This document shows, in pieces, positions 40,104-52,852 of a stretch of DNA of 64,000 nt (position 1 is its first letter; each line of letters starts with the position of its first letter). The notes under the pieces were generated by a model, which worked only from the letters and a program-made list of their open reading frames with translations, had not been told where the DNA came from and did no database searches. The position numbers and the translations under genes were made by a program. Source of the DNA: Bombus terrestris (Eukaryota > Arthropoda > Insecta > Hymenoptera > Apidae); assembly GCF_910591885.1 (NCBI RefSeq), contig NC_063279.1:13392001-13456000 (forward strand), written 5' to 3'.

Positions 40104-42071
40104 GTCACCGCAACCTTCGCATGGAAGAACCCACGATTCACCACTGGAAGCTTCAAAATTTGCTTCTTTTCTTCACTTATAATTACAGATACAAACACCT
40201 ATTTCGTAACAGTTCTCTTTAATCTTCGCAAGTTTTTCAACCTTTTAATTTGAAGGATTTTTAAAGTCTTAATTGGATGAGTAAATCGCACACTAATTTT
40301 GACACAATTCTTCTAATGGCCACAGGTTGCTCAACTTTCTCGTTTTGAGGAGAAGGATTAGTAGGCAAGTAAATAAATTACTAGAGTTCCGCAACGATTC
40401 AACTTTTTTCGATAGACGCAGTAACGATCGTTTCTAATCGTCATCAATTTGCCAGTCTTTCGTATAAAAGTACTCGCAAACGAGCTTTCCTGTATCTCGT
40501 TTCAGACGACCAATTTTTCTGTTGATCGAAAGAATTTCCCCGAATTATCACCAATTCTCCAATTGCTCATGTCGAAGGACTATCAAAGAGATCTTTTTGT
40601 TTTTCGCCGCGAATGATTCTAATAGTCACCGACCTTTCCGTGTCTCGTCATAAGCGTACGAGTTTATTCGCTTATCGAAACGATTCTCTATAATTAACAC
40701 CGATTTTTCCTTGTTTGGTCTCGAAAGACACGTTTTCCCGTTTATCTATGTGTAAACTTCCCTCTCCTTGCCACGAAGAACAGGTAACCCGGAGAGAGCT
40801 TCGAAAGACTATCGAATCATCCGGCTCGAAACGACGCGGCGGATCACGTCCCGGGCCAGCGATCTGCCTTCGTGAAAATTAGAACGCATGGCATCGTCCC
40901 AACCAGCTAGGAGTTTTATTTAGCATCAACATTTCGGAGTCTGCTGAGCCACGACGCGGCGGCCAGCGAAACTCTTCTGCACGTGCGCGAATAATGGTCG
41001 CCTCCGTGCGTTCCCTCGCATTTTCCACTCTTCAGAATAATCTACAGTTAACTGTTCCAGGTCGTAACTTAGTTATCAGTGCAGTTAGACAAAATTCTCA
41101 AAGGAGGAAGATGAATAGCTGAAAGAATACTTTTGTAGAACTTTTCATACAAGTGCAATGGTGCACATGCATACCACAATTGTATTATTTTTTTCAATAA
41201 ATTGTATTATTAATAATAATATAAATAGTAAAAGTTCCAGGATGAATTTTGCACAGAAATGTTGATAAAATATTGTAACTATTTTTTTTTCGTTGTAAAG
41301 TTGATTAGTGTGGTTTGTGTGTGTTCGATTGCGCAATGGTCCTCTCAACTTGAAAAGTTAGGTTTCACCGAGGTTTCCCACCGTACAGTTCGAAAATAAT
41401 GTTTCGTGGCGAGTCGAAGCGACGCCCACGATCAGACGAAGGTTACTCGAGATCGCCTTCGAGCATCTGGTTACAAATTTTGCGATAAAGTAGCGCGACG
41501 ATGCGCCGTCTGGTATGCAGCCTTTGGGAGCCATCCAGATGTTGAGAATCGAGGATCATGAATTGATCGAAATTTAGATCTGACACTTGATGTATTAGCT
41601 TTTTTTGGTAGAAAAAAGGATAAGAAGTTTTGGAAAAATTTTAAAAGAAATTAAATCGCTCTTCTTCATTTTTTAATGATGGCTTGATGATGGGTTCAAT
41701 TTATTGACATACTTGCATTGAAAAATTTTGCTCGAGTATTTGAAAGTATGCTTGACTTATTGTTAGAGAATTACATGTACAAAATATTTCGTTGTTCAAG
41801 CTAAGATGGGAAAAAATAAATAAACGAAATACGTTTCTCTTTTCGTAGAAAATTTTTTCTACGTATTTTTGTTCGAAATTATCTTCAATTTATTTCGAAA
41901 AATACAGAAAATTTTCGAAAGAGCTTAAGAAACCTATATGTAAATTATGATTCATGCTTGGTGTCTCCAAAAATTTTCTAAATATTGCTAGTTGCTAAAT
42001 TTGTCACTCAATAATAATATAGACGCACATCCTTTAAATACGTAAGATTTAATTTGTTCAAAAAATTAGAT

Positions 42072-42096
42072 GAGAGAGAGACAGACAGACAGACAA
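42072..42096. repeat. GA/GACA microsatellite
   Basis: A short GAGAGAGA run is followed by three to four GACA units. Confidence 0.85.
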
Positions 42097-44377
42097 GTCG
42101 ATGTCGTTATCTTAAAAATTGAATAGTTCTTAATAATTCTTAAACTCCAATATTAATTCTAACGATATTTACTCCATATTAGACAACTTGCATTTAGCGT
42201 ACAATATCTTCACGATACACTTGTAATTCAAGCCAACTGTTACGTATTATGTTATATAATGCACTGTTGAGTACGATTTTCTAAATGAAATCGGGAAATA
42301 TAATTTAACGCTACCTGTAAGAACAATAAACTATAAAAATATGTATTATATATAAATTTATAATATTGTAACGAAACTAATGTAAAAATTATTGTATTGT
42401 TGCATATCGTAACTTCTATAAAATTACGTTTGTTCTCCTCTATAATGGTAAAAGGTTACTATAATAAAACACAATATTATAATGTTTACTATTAAATTAA
42501 AATTATACGAATGATATATTTGGAATTTTCTAAGTTTCTTACATTTTTAGTAGCTTTTCTACTGTAATTAAAATTTAATTTTTATAAATAACAAGAGCGA
42601 AACTTCATAATGGAATTATACGTAACTATTGAAAGGATTGAAATACAGAGTACAAGAGAACAAGAAATTTTTTCAAACAAAAAAGAAGTAGCATAATAAA
42701 TACATGCATGAAATAAAATACATAGAAAATTCTACTATTTTGAAACTTTTTAGTAACAAAATTCTGAGAATTTGAACTGAAACGAATAGCCACATCACGG
42801 AAAATAGATAAAACACTAATAAAATATGAATCTTCTTACTTATATATGATATAGTAGAAAACTAGACTGTAACTTATATCTTTTATCGATATCTTACCGA
42901 CATTTCCCACATTTTTACGAATACAGGCGCGGTTTAGTCAATAAAATTGACTTGCAAATTTCGAAATCATATTCATTATTTGCAGCAAAACTTGTGAATT
43001 ATATGCCGTCACTAGATTTATTTTATAACTCATTTGCATTGAGATTGCAGAGAAGATGACAAACCTATGTAAATCTTATACAACCTTGTTCGAAGTGTAT
43101 AAAATGTAAAAAAAGGGTATAATATATTAACAGTTATTGATAAACATTTACCATATATAATCAACAAGTTAAATAAAAACCAAAACTCATTAATAATTTT
43201 ATATAAAGTTAAAAAAAAATCAAAGATTATATAATGCGTAATACGAGTTCTGTATTATTTACATGACACGAATCGTGTGTGAAATTGAGCGCAAAAATTA
43301 AACATATTTACGATAGGATAGATTTGCTAAGCTTATGTACATAGTCCGTAATTTTTATGATGTAATCAGTCATGAAATGGTATAGATTCAATCTGTTTAC
43401 GTGCAGAGCAAAATTTGTCATACTTTTAAGGGCGAATTTCAATTTCAGATTTATGAAACATACCAAAGACAACCAATTTTAACTTTTAAGAAACCAGAAA
43501 TACACTTATTCAATTTCAAATTACTTTACATTCATTTCATAAATCGGAACATTCTTTCTATAAATATTACCCAGCAACAACTTGTTCATAAAACATACAC
43601 GCATGAGCATTACATCTATGTAGAAACCTAATCTAATCTTAATTTACAGTATTAAAGAAAACCTATCATTTCGTCTAATAAATAATAATAACACGAGGAA
43701 ACAAATTGCGAATGAAAAAAAGAATCGGCTGCATATTGTGGCTACGAGTTTTCATTCGTGTTGCTTTTAATTTTTTCTTTTTTTTTCTGGTAACCTAGTC
43801 GCATACATCATAAGGAGATAGAAGGTAGAGAAAGGCACGCAGGAAGGAGTCGAACCAGGTCCCCCATGCTCAACCATCTGTTTTCATTCTAAAAGCAGTG
43901 GAAGGAGAGATCACAATCTCGTAGTAAAAGTAAGATCTATTTTCATTTGTTACAGATTGTCGACAGACACGCGTTCAAAACGAAGTAGACTACGTTATCT
44001 CTGCATATAACGCATTCTGAAATTTCCGCATGACTTCACGCTTTCGCGGATTAGTCTTTCTCTTTTAGTTGCATTTCTTGCCACTTCGTATCATATTTTT
44101 ACGTGTTCGTCCTTATATGATATCATTATGTGAGTCAGATTAAAGTAAAACGTTGAGTTATTTAATTTTATTTCATATTTTACATCCGAACGATAAAATA
44201 AGAGCTACAGTTAATAATCTCCCCTATATAAAATATGAAATATAAAATACAAAATAAATAACTTGATTAACTTGTTATATTTTTTACATTTATATATGAC
44301 TTGATTGGTACTCGTTCAGTTGAAGATGCAAGATTGCATAAAATGCGTATGATATGCAAAATTACTAAATTTCATAT

Positions 44378-44421
44378 AATAATAATAATAATAACAACAA
44401 CAACAATAATAATAATAATAG
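44378..44421. repeat. compound AAT/AAC microsatellite
   Basis: AAT units, then AAC units, then AAT units again over about 44 bp; a compound trinucleotide repeat. Confidence 0.85.
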
Positions 44422-44944
44422 TAATAACAAAATAATACAATATTATGGTATCAAAACACTGGAACATTAATTGATACTAAATCACTTAACGCTAAACTTT
44501 TAACAACTAAAAACACTCCTAAACACCAATTCCAAGATAAAGATGTTAAAATTACAAGAAAATCAAATTTTAAAAGAACAACGATATTAGCGAATCATAA
44601 CCATGTTATATAACCATAAGAATTTCTCATATAATAACATCAAAATTTTAACCGTTATGACAGCAATATAATACAGAGTTTTTAAAAGATCATAATTGAT
44701 AGCCTCGGTTTATTAACGGTGGCGATGAATAAAAAGTCTCGCGCAAACAGAAGCTATACAAACTTAAGATGATATCGATCATTTTTAAACGGAAATTCGT
44801 GCGTAAAAACGAGCATACATCTTGGGGCTAATTATCCGGGTAGCAGAGAGAGGGAACGAAAAGCTGTTGAAGATAAACGAGCGGCTCTCGACCGGAACAC
44901 GAGTTTGGATACGAACCCGAGCCGGAGCAGGAGCACAAGGTCTC

Positions 44945-44983
44945 TATAAATGCGTGCGTGCGTACGTTCATGATTTCCAGTCG
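44945..44983 (+). promoter_or_regulatory. candidate TATA core promoter for the P450 gene
   Basis: TATAAA at 44945-44950 is followed about 34 bases downstream by CCAGTCGG, which resembles the arthropod initiator. A strong 5' splice site (CG|GTGAGA) lies at about 45002, and an acceptor-like CTGTAG ends near 46186, just before the P450 start codon. A short non-coding first exon joined to the P450 across a 1.2-kb intron is therefore plausible. There is no direct evidence of transcription. Confidence 0.35.
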
Positions 44984-45003
44984 GTGGGAGGTTAGCTTTC
45001 GGT

Positions 45004-46185
45004 GAGAACGATAGGCGTCCCCTTCCCTCTTCTTCTTTTCTTTCTTTCGCTCTTCTTCCTTTTCCTATTCTTCTTGTTGTCCCCAAACTTGTGCAGTATG
45101 CCTTAACCTCATTAAATCCGATACATCGTACAATCGTTTATAGTTGCGTAACTTCGATAGTGAATTGTTGTGAATTTATGTGGTTGATTACATTCTTCCC
45201 GCTTAAAAACTAACGTTGTTTTGTATGCGTGAAATAGACAAAAGTGTAAAATTAATTCAAAGTGATAACCAATTGTAGTTTGTAGGAAATTTTAAAATTA
45301 CATACGTTGTTTCAGTGATCATAGGAAGCATAACATCTCGATTCGACGTTCAAAATCGACGTGTAAGTCGATAAAATGCACACGCAGTAAAATTACAGGA
45401 ATCGATTAGTGGAACGATATTAATATTCGAAATGGTGTTAAACGGAACGAATTAACGCTCGCTTAGCATTCGAACGTTGAATTCGACAGCCTGATAATCA
45501 CGTGCTCGCACGAAACGTCAGTTGCGCGTGCGAACAGTGAACAGTTGAACGAGCGTTCATCACTGACATTTCACTGGGAGAAACAAGAGAGTGCAAATAC
45601 TGCGTTCGTGAGTCAGTCGACAAGTGTACTTCTATAAACAACTCCAAGGATTCGATCGGAGTATCGAACTGCGTAATTTGAGAACTGCCACGACAAACGT
45701 CGAGTAATCCTTTGTTTTATACTATTGACCTCGCGACGATAACGTTGAACCGATATCCGCCGCTCCAGACGTAATACATTATGTATACGACTGTTGAATC
45801 AAAAAAGGGAAGAATCTTTTAACACGGTTCATAAAAGTATCGGAACACTTGCCATACACAATTGCTATGTATTATATTGTACGCGTTATGTGCAACATTT
45901 TCCTCATAGCTACCTCGTTACAATGCTAATGAGATTGTAAAATATGAAAGTATAACACACATAATACATTCGTAAAAGATTGCTACACCTATTTAAATGT
46001 TTGGTCTCGAATATACATATAGTGCACGAAAATTTATTTAAAAAGCAGAAAAACAACGAAGATTATGAGATGACATGTAGCGAATATATTGCTCAATTTT
46101 ATAAATAAAGAAGGAACAGAAGAACGTCATAGTTATTGATTTGGAAAAATAATTTTATATTTGTATTTCGAAAAGAACTCTGTAG
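45004..46185 (+). other. stretch before the P450 start, possibly 5' UTR intron
   Basis: Contains no coding exon. The left half (45300-45760) is moderately GC-rich with CG-containing motifs; the right half holds a Tc1-type repeat end at about 45830 and AT-rich sequence. If the promoter at 44945 is used, this is the first intron. Confidence 0.35.
45833..45856 (+). repeat. Tc1-type terminal repeat remnant
   Basis: AAAAGTATCGGAACACTTG matches the general form of Tc1-element inverted-repeat ends (AAAAGTATTGGAACACTTG in many animal copies, from general knowledge). No inverted partner or transposase was found nearby, so this is at most a solo end or internally deleted copy. Confidence 0.4.
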
Positions 46186-46195
46186 CGAATTCAAA

Positions 46196-49100
46196 ATGTG
46201 GAGTATTTTGGAGAAATTTCTATTACCAGGATTATTGCTAGGTATTTTATATTGTTTTCTTACGTCGACATTCGATTTTTGGAAGAACCGTGGCGTCCCT
46301 TTCCGAAAACCTACAGTATTATTTGGAAATTTTGCGTCGTTGCTATTGTTCCAAAAATCGTTACCAGAAGGTATAAAAGATATGTATGAGTGGTTCAGAG
46401 ACGAGAGGTATTTCGGAGCGTTTCGTGTTACGTCGCCTGTGCTGATCCTACGGGACCCAGACCTCGTGAAAGACATTTGCGTGAAAAGCTTCGCTTGCTT
46501 CACGAACCGTGGAATACCGGTAAACTCACAGGTAAAAGGAAAATGTTTTGTTATGTAAATTGGTCGTGCCCATAACGGGTTCTAACCATGATAAGTATTT
46601 TAAATATGAGAACAAATTTCGTTCTGCTAAAGCTAATAGAAAACTTGAATGAATTTAAAATTGAAAATTTAGTTATATTTAACGATAACAATACAAAATA
46701 GATTAGAATCTTATTATTGATATAGATTATTTGTAAAAAATGCAAAATTGAAGATCGTCGTACGTTGTAACAAGATATACACAGAATATTAGAATAGATC
46801 TGAAATAACCATAAAATACATAATATATATAAATACATAATAGAAAAACATAAATTACAATTAATTTCAATGAATAACCGTTTCCTAGGACTCGTTATCT
46901 GCCCACTTGTTCAACCTAGAAGGAAAAAGATGGAAGAGCCTGAGATCCAAACTGACCCCAGCCTTTTCATCCGGCAAATTGAAAAGAATGTTCTACCTGC
47001 TGGCCGAGTGCGGCGAGGAGTTTCAAAAATTAATCGACGCGTCCTCCGAGACCCATCGTCCATTTGAGATTCGCGAGCTAGCGGCAAAATTTACGATAGA
47101 CGTCATTGGCAGCTGTGCTTTTGGCATACAAATAAATGCTCTCACCGATGAGGAATCCGAGTTTCACAGGGCTGCTAAGAAACTCTCGAAACCAAGTTAC
47201 ACAGCTACCCTCTGGAGAATGCTTAGAACAGCCATGCCAAAATTGTACAAATTTTTGGATGTTCAAGTGATAGATCCTGAGGTAAGCAAATTTTTCAAGA
47301 ATGTAGTGTCGCAGATGATTAACGAACGAGAGGAACATGGTATTAAGAGACACGACTTTATGGACCTGTTAATTGAATTGAAAAATAAAGGAACATTGGA
47401 CGAGTGTGGAAATGGACAAGTTTGCAATGACGAAGATGAGGAAATTACTGAAGAGATAGGTATGTTGTTAAATATGAAGATTAATGGTGTTTAAATTGTG
47501 GATGTTTATGTATTTATGGGAAATAAATGAATAGTATAGAAAATTAGATAAACACAATGTTTAGAAGTACAACATAAATATAGAAAATGAAATAACTTAG
47601 AAAGCTGATAAAATGCACGGAACACGCATTTCCTCAATTACGTTCATAAAAATGCACATTTGCATAAACATTCACAACCGAATGATAATAGGTAGAATTT
47701 GAAGACGAAAAACACAAAAACTCTTGCGAAATCGTAGCAAGTAGCAACAGGATAAACTGTCGTATGGGTGTATCGGCTTGCTCCTATCGTTTATATAGAT
47801 TACTTTATACGAAGATAAATCGTACGCTTTACGAGAGAAATGTTGTCGTTCGCCTTAACATGTGGTCTGGTATGTGCTTGATACTGCTGCACCGTTTCAC
47901 TGCGACACACATTTTTTTGGCAGACCAATGCCAAGTAACATGCACGTTTTTTGTACAACTATGCTTGTTAGAAAGTTGTTATATCAGTTAATATTTTTTG
48001 TATAAATGAACTTGGCACTATATAAAGAAATATCGATAAATGTAATGTATTCGCTGCTGTTAGCGTTTGCTCTATATTGGCTTCTATCGGTTCTGAATAA
48101 CTTAATTGTATCAATGAAAGAAGAGAGTTACATAATTGATAAGAAGTCTCCTTCAGTCAATAAGTGAACTATTTGCTGTACACTTCCAGTACTTGTAATG
48201 ACTAACCACAAACGATACCATTTTGTAAAAATTAATCAGGATAAGATTGACAGTAAATGCTTTATTCATATAGCCACTGCAAGATTCACGTAATGTCAGT
48301 GAAATGTAGCAGCTCCTTTAATGAAACGTTTCATTAACTACGTATAAGAGGAGCTTTATCAATTCGTAATTAAAATTCACAGTTAACGTTGGTTACATCA
48401 CAGTGTTACGTATATCAATAGCTTATTTATTAATTTTCTAACAAAATTAGTATTGTCTAAAATAATTAGAAGATTTTATATTTGGAAAGCAATCCGAAAT
48501 TACTTTGTTAATTTCTTATTTATTTTTTATTTACTTTGAAAATGTCTAAAATTATATTTTCCCTATACATACTTATCCATAAATATTTCAAAATACGTCG
48601 TTTCATAATAATCTAATTCATAATTATGCCGATTCACGATTCACAATTAGCGATCAAAAATTACAAAATAGCTTTCTTCTTACGATTAGGAGTGTCCATA
48701 TTGAAAGTTTATCAAACTGGTGACCGATAAAGAAATTTTTTGTCCACATGCTTTATCATGTATAGTATCGTTATTTATAGAATTGGACGAGAACAGCATT
48801 GCAGCGCAAGCGTTTGTGTTTTTCGCTGCCGGTTATGAAACGTCCTCGAACACCATAGCTTTCTGTCTTCACGAGTTGGCGTTAAATACAGAAATTCAGG
48901 AAAAAACGAGACGCGACATACAAGACGCCATTGACAGCAGAAATGGCAAACTGTCTTACGATGCTATCCAAGACATGAAGTATCTTGATATGGTTATTGC
49001 AGGTATAAATGCATTTTCTTTGACCTGATTGCACGTAAATTGCATACCTTGAAATGTGTCATAAGATATTCTTGTAATGATTACTCCTATTATTTGCTGT

Positions 49101-50921
49101 GTTGATATAGTATGTTGCTTGTCATCATTAGTTTCTGAGAAGTCGATTTCTTCAAGTTACTTATCTCTTTGAAAAGTTCGGGAATATCTATCTCAAGATA
49201 TTACTAGAATTTCAACAATTTCTCGATCTTTTAACAAAATGAATTAATTATTTTATCAAAGTTACTTTATAAAATATTACTAGTACAGAGCGTAACCATT
49301 ATAAGTATGCTATAAATTTTATTACAATTATCCTTGTTATAATTACCAATTACTTAGCGTACAAAATTTGTTAAGATCAGAAAATTTAGGTGATAAAATA
49401 GGCAATAGATCTTTATAACAGATTTCAAATTTTATTTAGATTTTATATTCCATATAAATGTTTATGTATGCATATCTTCATCCTCATGATTGTAATCTTT
49501 TTGTGTTTTACTATGACCTTCAATTGCACTGTGTCATTGATTAAGTTCTTATTCCACCCACAGTGAGATATAAATAGAACGATTTAAAAAGAGACGAAGT
49601 TGGCCTTGTTTACTTAACACCTCCACGCGAAAAGCAATTGTTTTCGTCATACACGTTATTTCGTTCGTCATACACGTTCGTGCTTAAATTGAGCAGGATA
49701 TTGATTTAACTGAACAAATGAAAAAAGTTTTTAAAATTAGGAGTTAAAAGAACCAATTGAAATAAGAAATATTAAAGAAAAAATTGTTTTTCCTTCAAGG
49801 ATTTTTGTTAATTACGGAATATCAAAGTTATAGGTATAATACTGCAATTTATTATAATAAACTAGGAAATAAATGCTGGAAAACAAACTATTTTATTATA
49901 GAATTATTATTATAATAGGATTTCATTATTAAATGATTATTTATGTCCAAAATTCATCTAAGCTTTTAATGTAATATTACTGAAAACATAGTGTAATCTA
50001 CTAAATTCTTCTCAGAAACGCTACGGAAATATCCTCCAGCTTCAATGCTATCCCGAAGATGCGAGCACCAATACCAAATACCAGGAAGTAAAGTTGAATT
50101 ACCAGTAGGCATTCGGGTGATCATACCAATTTATGGATTTCACCATGATCCAGATTATTACCCGGATCCAGCAACATTTGATCCCGAAAGATTTACAGAA
50201 GAAAATAAACGAACCAGACATCCTTATACGTATCTTCCATTTGGCGAGGGACCTCGAAATTGCATAGGTATATTAAATATTATATTTCAGTTAACTTTAC
50301 TATTTAAAAATAAGCTGAACATTCAAAACTGTATAAATAATATTTTTAAAAAATTATTTTTGAAATAGTGAACATCATAGACTACAAATATTTTAAGATG
50401 AAAAATTGTCCACTGTGTAAATTTAAATATGAAAAGCAATAAAAAAACTATCACAAAATTCCATATAAAAAGATATCTTTACTTATCAATAAGAAATTTA
50501 AAATTTAAATGCTTTTTTTACTGTTTGTCAACTCATTTAAGTCATTATTATCAATTATATAAATTATACATCAATTTTGCATTTATCACGCAATATGGTA
50601 GCATACTATAGTAAGATACTAACATGATTTATTGCGATCTAGCATAGATCACAACTTGTAACAAATCATTAGTGATGAATAACCTACAATACACTATATC
50701 AAATGACGTCAGAAAGATTACATTGTTATATTAACGGCACTGCATTTGTTTCAGGTATGCGGTTCGCATTGCTACAAATCAAAGTGGGGATAATTTCGTT
50801 TCTCAGAAAGCACAGAGTGGAAACATGCGAGAGAACGATAACGCCGATAAAATTTAGTAGACGAAGTCTCGTGACAACTAGCGAAAAAGGATTCTGGCTT
50901 AAAATCATACAATACTCTTAA
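46196..50921 (+). CDS. cytochrome P450, CYP6-type (CYP3 clan)
   Basis: Five exons in phase give 515 aa: 46196-46531, 46889-47459, 48781-49002, 50016-50267, 50755-50921. Residues 1-25 are the hydrophobic ER anchor, followed by FWKNRGVPF. Canonical landmarks are all present: C-helix WKSLR (127-131), I-helix AGYETS (319-324), K-helix ETLR (377-380), PERF in exon 4, and heme loop FGEGPRNCIG with Cys459, whose motif is split by the last intron. Length and exon content match complete CYP6 enzymes, microsomal NADPH-P450-reductase-dependent monooxygenases that often act on plant compounds and insecticides. The first in-frame ATG is 46196; the frame opens further upstream without an ATG. Substrate and subfamily cannot be assigned by eye. 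Intron 2 is 1.3 kb and intron 3 1.0 kb, with nothing recognisable inside. Confidence 0.96.
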
Positions 50922-51333
50922 ACTTGCAAAATTTAAAAAAGGACACCACCAATGTCTGTTGTGTACTTAAAATACCTCAAAGAAATTATCAATATTATTA
51001 ACTATCTTAGTATTAATGCGGCCAGTAGAACAATTTTAATCTCACTTTTTATATTTTATTTTTTTTTATTCTTATATTTCATGAATATTTATTAAAAATT
51101 ATTAGTGTTACTTTCTACAATAGTTAATTTTCAGTGATATTTTAGGTTACCATCAGTAATATATTTATAATTATTAGTAATTATGAACGGGATAATTTAC
51201 TTTGTACATTCTTAATGGGTCGTATTTATAGTTAGTGTTATTGCACTGTTTTTGAAAATGATATTGTTACACAAATGAAACCTTTATATTTTTGTAAACA
51301 TTTTATGCATTAAACATTATAATGTATTAATAT

Positions 51334-51339
51334 AATAAA
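51334..51339 (+). terminator. AATAAA polyadenylation signal, P450 gene
   Basis: AATAAA lies 413 bases after the P450 stop codon, with another at about 51404. The intervening sequence is AT-rich and non-coding. Confidence 0.4.
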
Positions 51340-51746
51340 TATCATACGTGTATTAATACACGACAAATATCTGAATCCGTGTATGTGTTATTGTTATAGA
51401 CAATAAATAACCGATGTGCGAAAGAGATCAAATGTTTCGTTTAGCAGATCGATTACAAATGAAGACCGATTTTGGCAACCTATATGCATAAAATCGGGAT
51501 GCATGATCCGATGTATTAACACTATTTGACACAATTTGACAAATTTTCAATTTTTATTTTCTCGAAAATAGAGCACCATATGAAAAAATGTTATTCCATA
51601 TTTTCGGCTTATTTTTTCCCACAAAATTATCCTCTTCTCTATTATACCACAACTACACATCTTGTATTAAAAAAGAATAAAATTAACGGACATAATCTTT
51701 CGCATAAGAAGGTTCACATAGAGTTATACATATTACTAACACAAAC

Positions 51747-51757
51747 TTATATATACT

Positions 51758-51791
<34 letters not shown>

Positions 51792-51807
51792 GATAGATAG
51801 ATAGATA
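51747..51807. repeat. TA and GATA microsatellite
   Basis: TA dinucleotide repeats (about 51747-51790) continue directly into four GATA units. Confidence 0.85.
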
Positions 51808-52030
51808 CTCCTAACTGTAAACAATCCTACGCGTTCCATGTATAAATCAGCTTTAATCAAATAAGGTTCGCCGTCCAGGTTAAATAGATTAACCATCCAA
51901 ATAGTCGATACACCGGAAAGAGTTAATGTAACCTAACTGTATACCGTCACCACTTTCAATTACATCCGCACCATAACCAGTCTTTCGTTACATCGTATCG
52001 TTGTATTGATTGTAAGACGTATCGTGCACG

Positions 52031-52078
52031 TATATACGATACATTCATTGTATGTACATACGATACACTTATTGTGTC
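52031..52078 (+). repeat. two 24-bp units in the PI3K-C2 upstream region
   Basis: Two adjacent copies of a unit of the form TAYATACGATACAYTYATTG. They lie 250 bp before the candidate first-exon donor, so they may belong to the promoter. Confidence 0.5.
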
Positions 52079-52239
52079 TTCTACTTCTACTCTACCAGTA
52101 CATTGTCTATCCGTGGCAGCAGCTTCAAGTCAGTGCACTTTTCGATTTGTATACACATAGTATCTACGTGTGTACAGTTAGTACAGTAGGTCGTTTGTAC
52201 ACGACAGCTAATTATACGATTGAAAATGTCATTTCCTTG

Positions 52240-52329
52240 ATTAGGTGACAGTGCTTTTTCTCAGACTGTATTGGTCTTTTGCTTGAAGATTTTTCAACAG
52301 CGAGACACTTCGCTGAAAATAATGCTAGG
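52240..52329 (+). promoter_or_regulatory. candidate non-coding first exon of PI3K-C2
   Basis: A region with an initiator-like CTCAGACTG at about 52260 ends at a strong donor (AGG|GTGAGCC, GT at 52330). The coding exon begins with an acceptor immediately before the ATG (TTTTAG|ATG), showing that an upstream non-coding exon must exist. This is the best candidate. Confidence 0.35.
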
Positions 52330-52852
52330 GTGAGCCGTAAATCTGTTTACCTAGACGCATAATACTCCTGGAACTTTAAATTGATAATGCAGCCCTTTAA
52401 ATGATAAGGTCTATACCAACAATATGTTTCTTTCACTTTTATTAATTCATGTGATACATAATTGCAGCCAATATTGAGAAATTTCTTTTTTATATACTTT
52501 TTTTATCTTCTTCATCACATAATTTTAATACATAGAACTGCGTTATTAAGATACATATATGTGTAAATTAGTAAGATATATAATAATAACATAAAACTAT
52601 GTTATTGTATTAATAAATTAATGTTATTGTTTAATTTAATTTCGTTAACAATGTATGAAAATACTTACGTGAATGCACTTCATGTATAGGTTAAAGTATA
52701 TTTAAAATATATGTATTATGTTTATATTATTAGTAGCTTACTCATACTAGTTTGTCATATTTACATCTTGAATATATATACATATATATATTAATTTTCT
52801 TCATGCTTCCGTCATTCTATAATGTAGTAACAAGTTTTTAATTTAATTTTAG

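Larger units (their letters stand above)
40104..44940. other. gene-free interval between divergent nrf-like and P450 genes
   Basis: No exon was seen. The first 900 bp, GC-richer (40400-41050), are the likely promoter side of the minus-strand nrf-like gene; CGACGCGGCGG occurs at about 40835 and 40954. The remainder is strongly AT-rich with a GACA run (42072-42096) and an AAT/AAC run (44378-44421). Confidence 0.5.
50922..52852. other. P450 3' UTR and PI3K-C2 upstream region
   Basis: Holds the P450 poly(A) region, a perfect 16-bp palindrome CGTGTATTAATACACG (51347-51362), TA/GATA microsatellites (51747-51807), and a GC-richer segment (51960-52330) likely to be the PI3K promoter and first non-coding exon. 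An AGG|GTGAGC donor at 52330 would join it to the acceptor at 52852. Confidence 0.45.

Noticed and set aside
39863..40198. 111-codon minus-strand frame overlapping the nrf-like start
   Set aside because: It is a shifted frame of exon 1. The frame from 40103 carries the signal peptide and continues in phase through 13 further exons.
43800..43860. GGTTCGACTCC on the minus strand resembling a tRNA T-arm
   Set aside because: The stem halves do not pair and no D-arm or acceptor stem is found at the right distance.
46136..46195. N-terminal extension of the P450 frame
   Set aside because: It opens with TTG, not ATG. Starting at the ATG at 46196 gives the normal CYP6 membrane anchor.
49640..49682. 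Direct repeat TTCGTCATACACGTT in a P450 intron as a possible regulatory pair
   Set aside because: Only two 15-bp copies with a short period; a local slippage duplication is enough to explain it.
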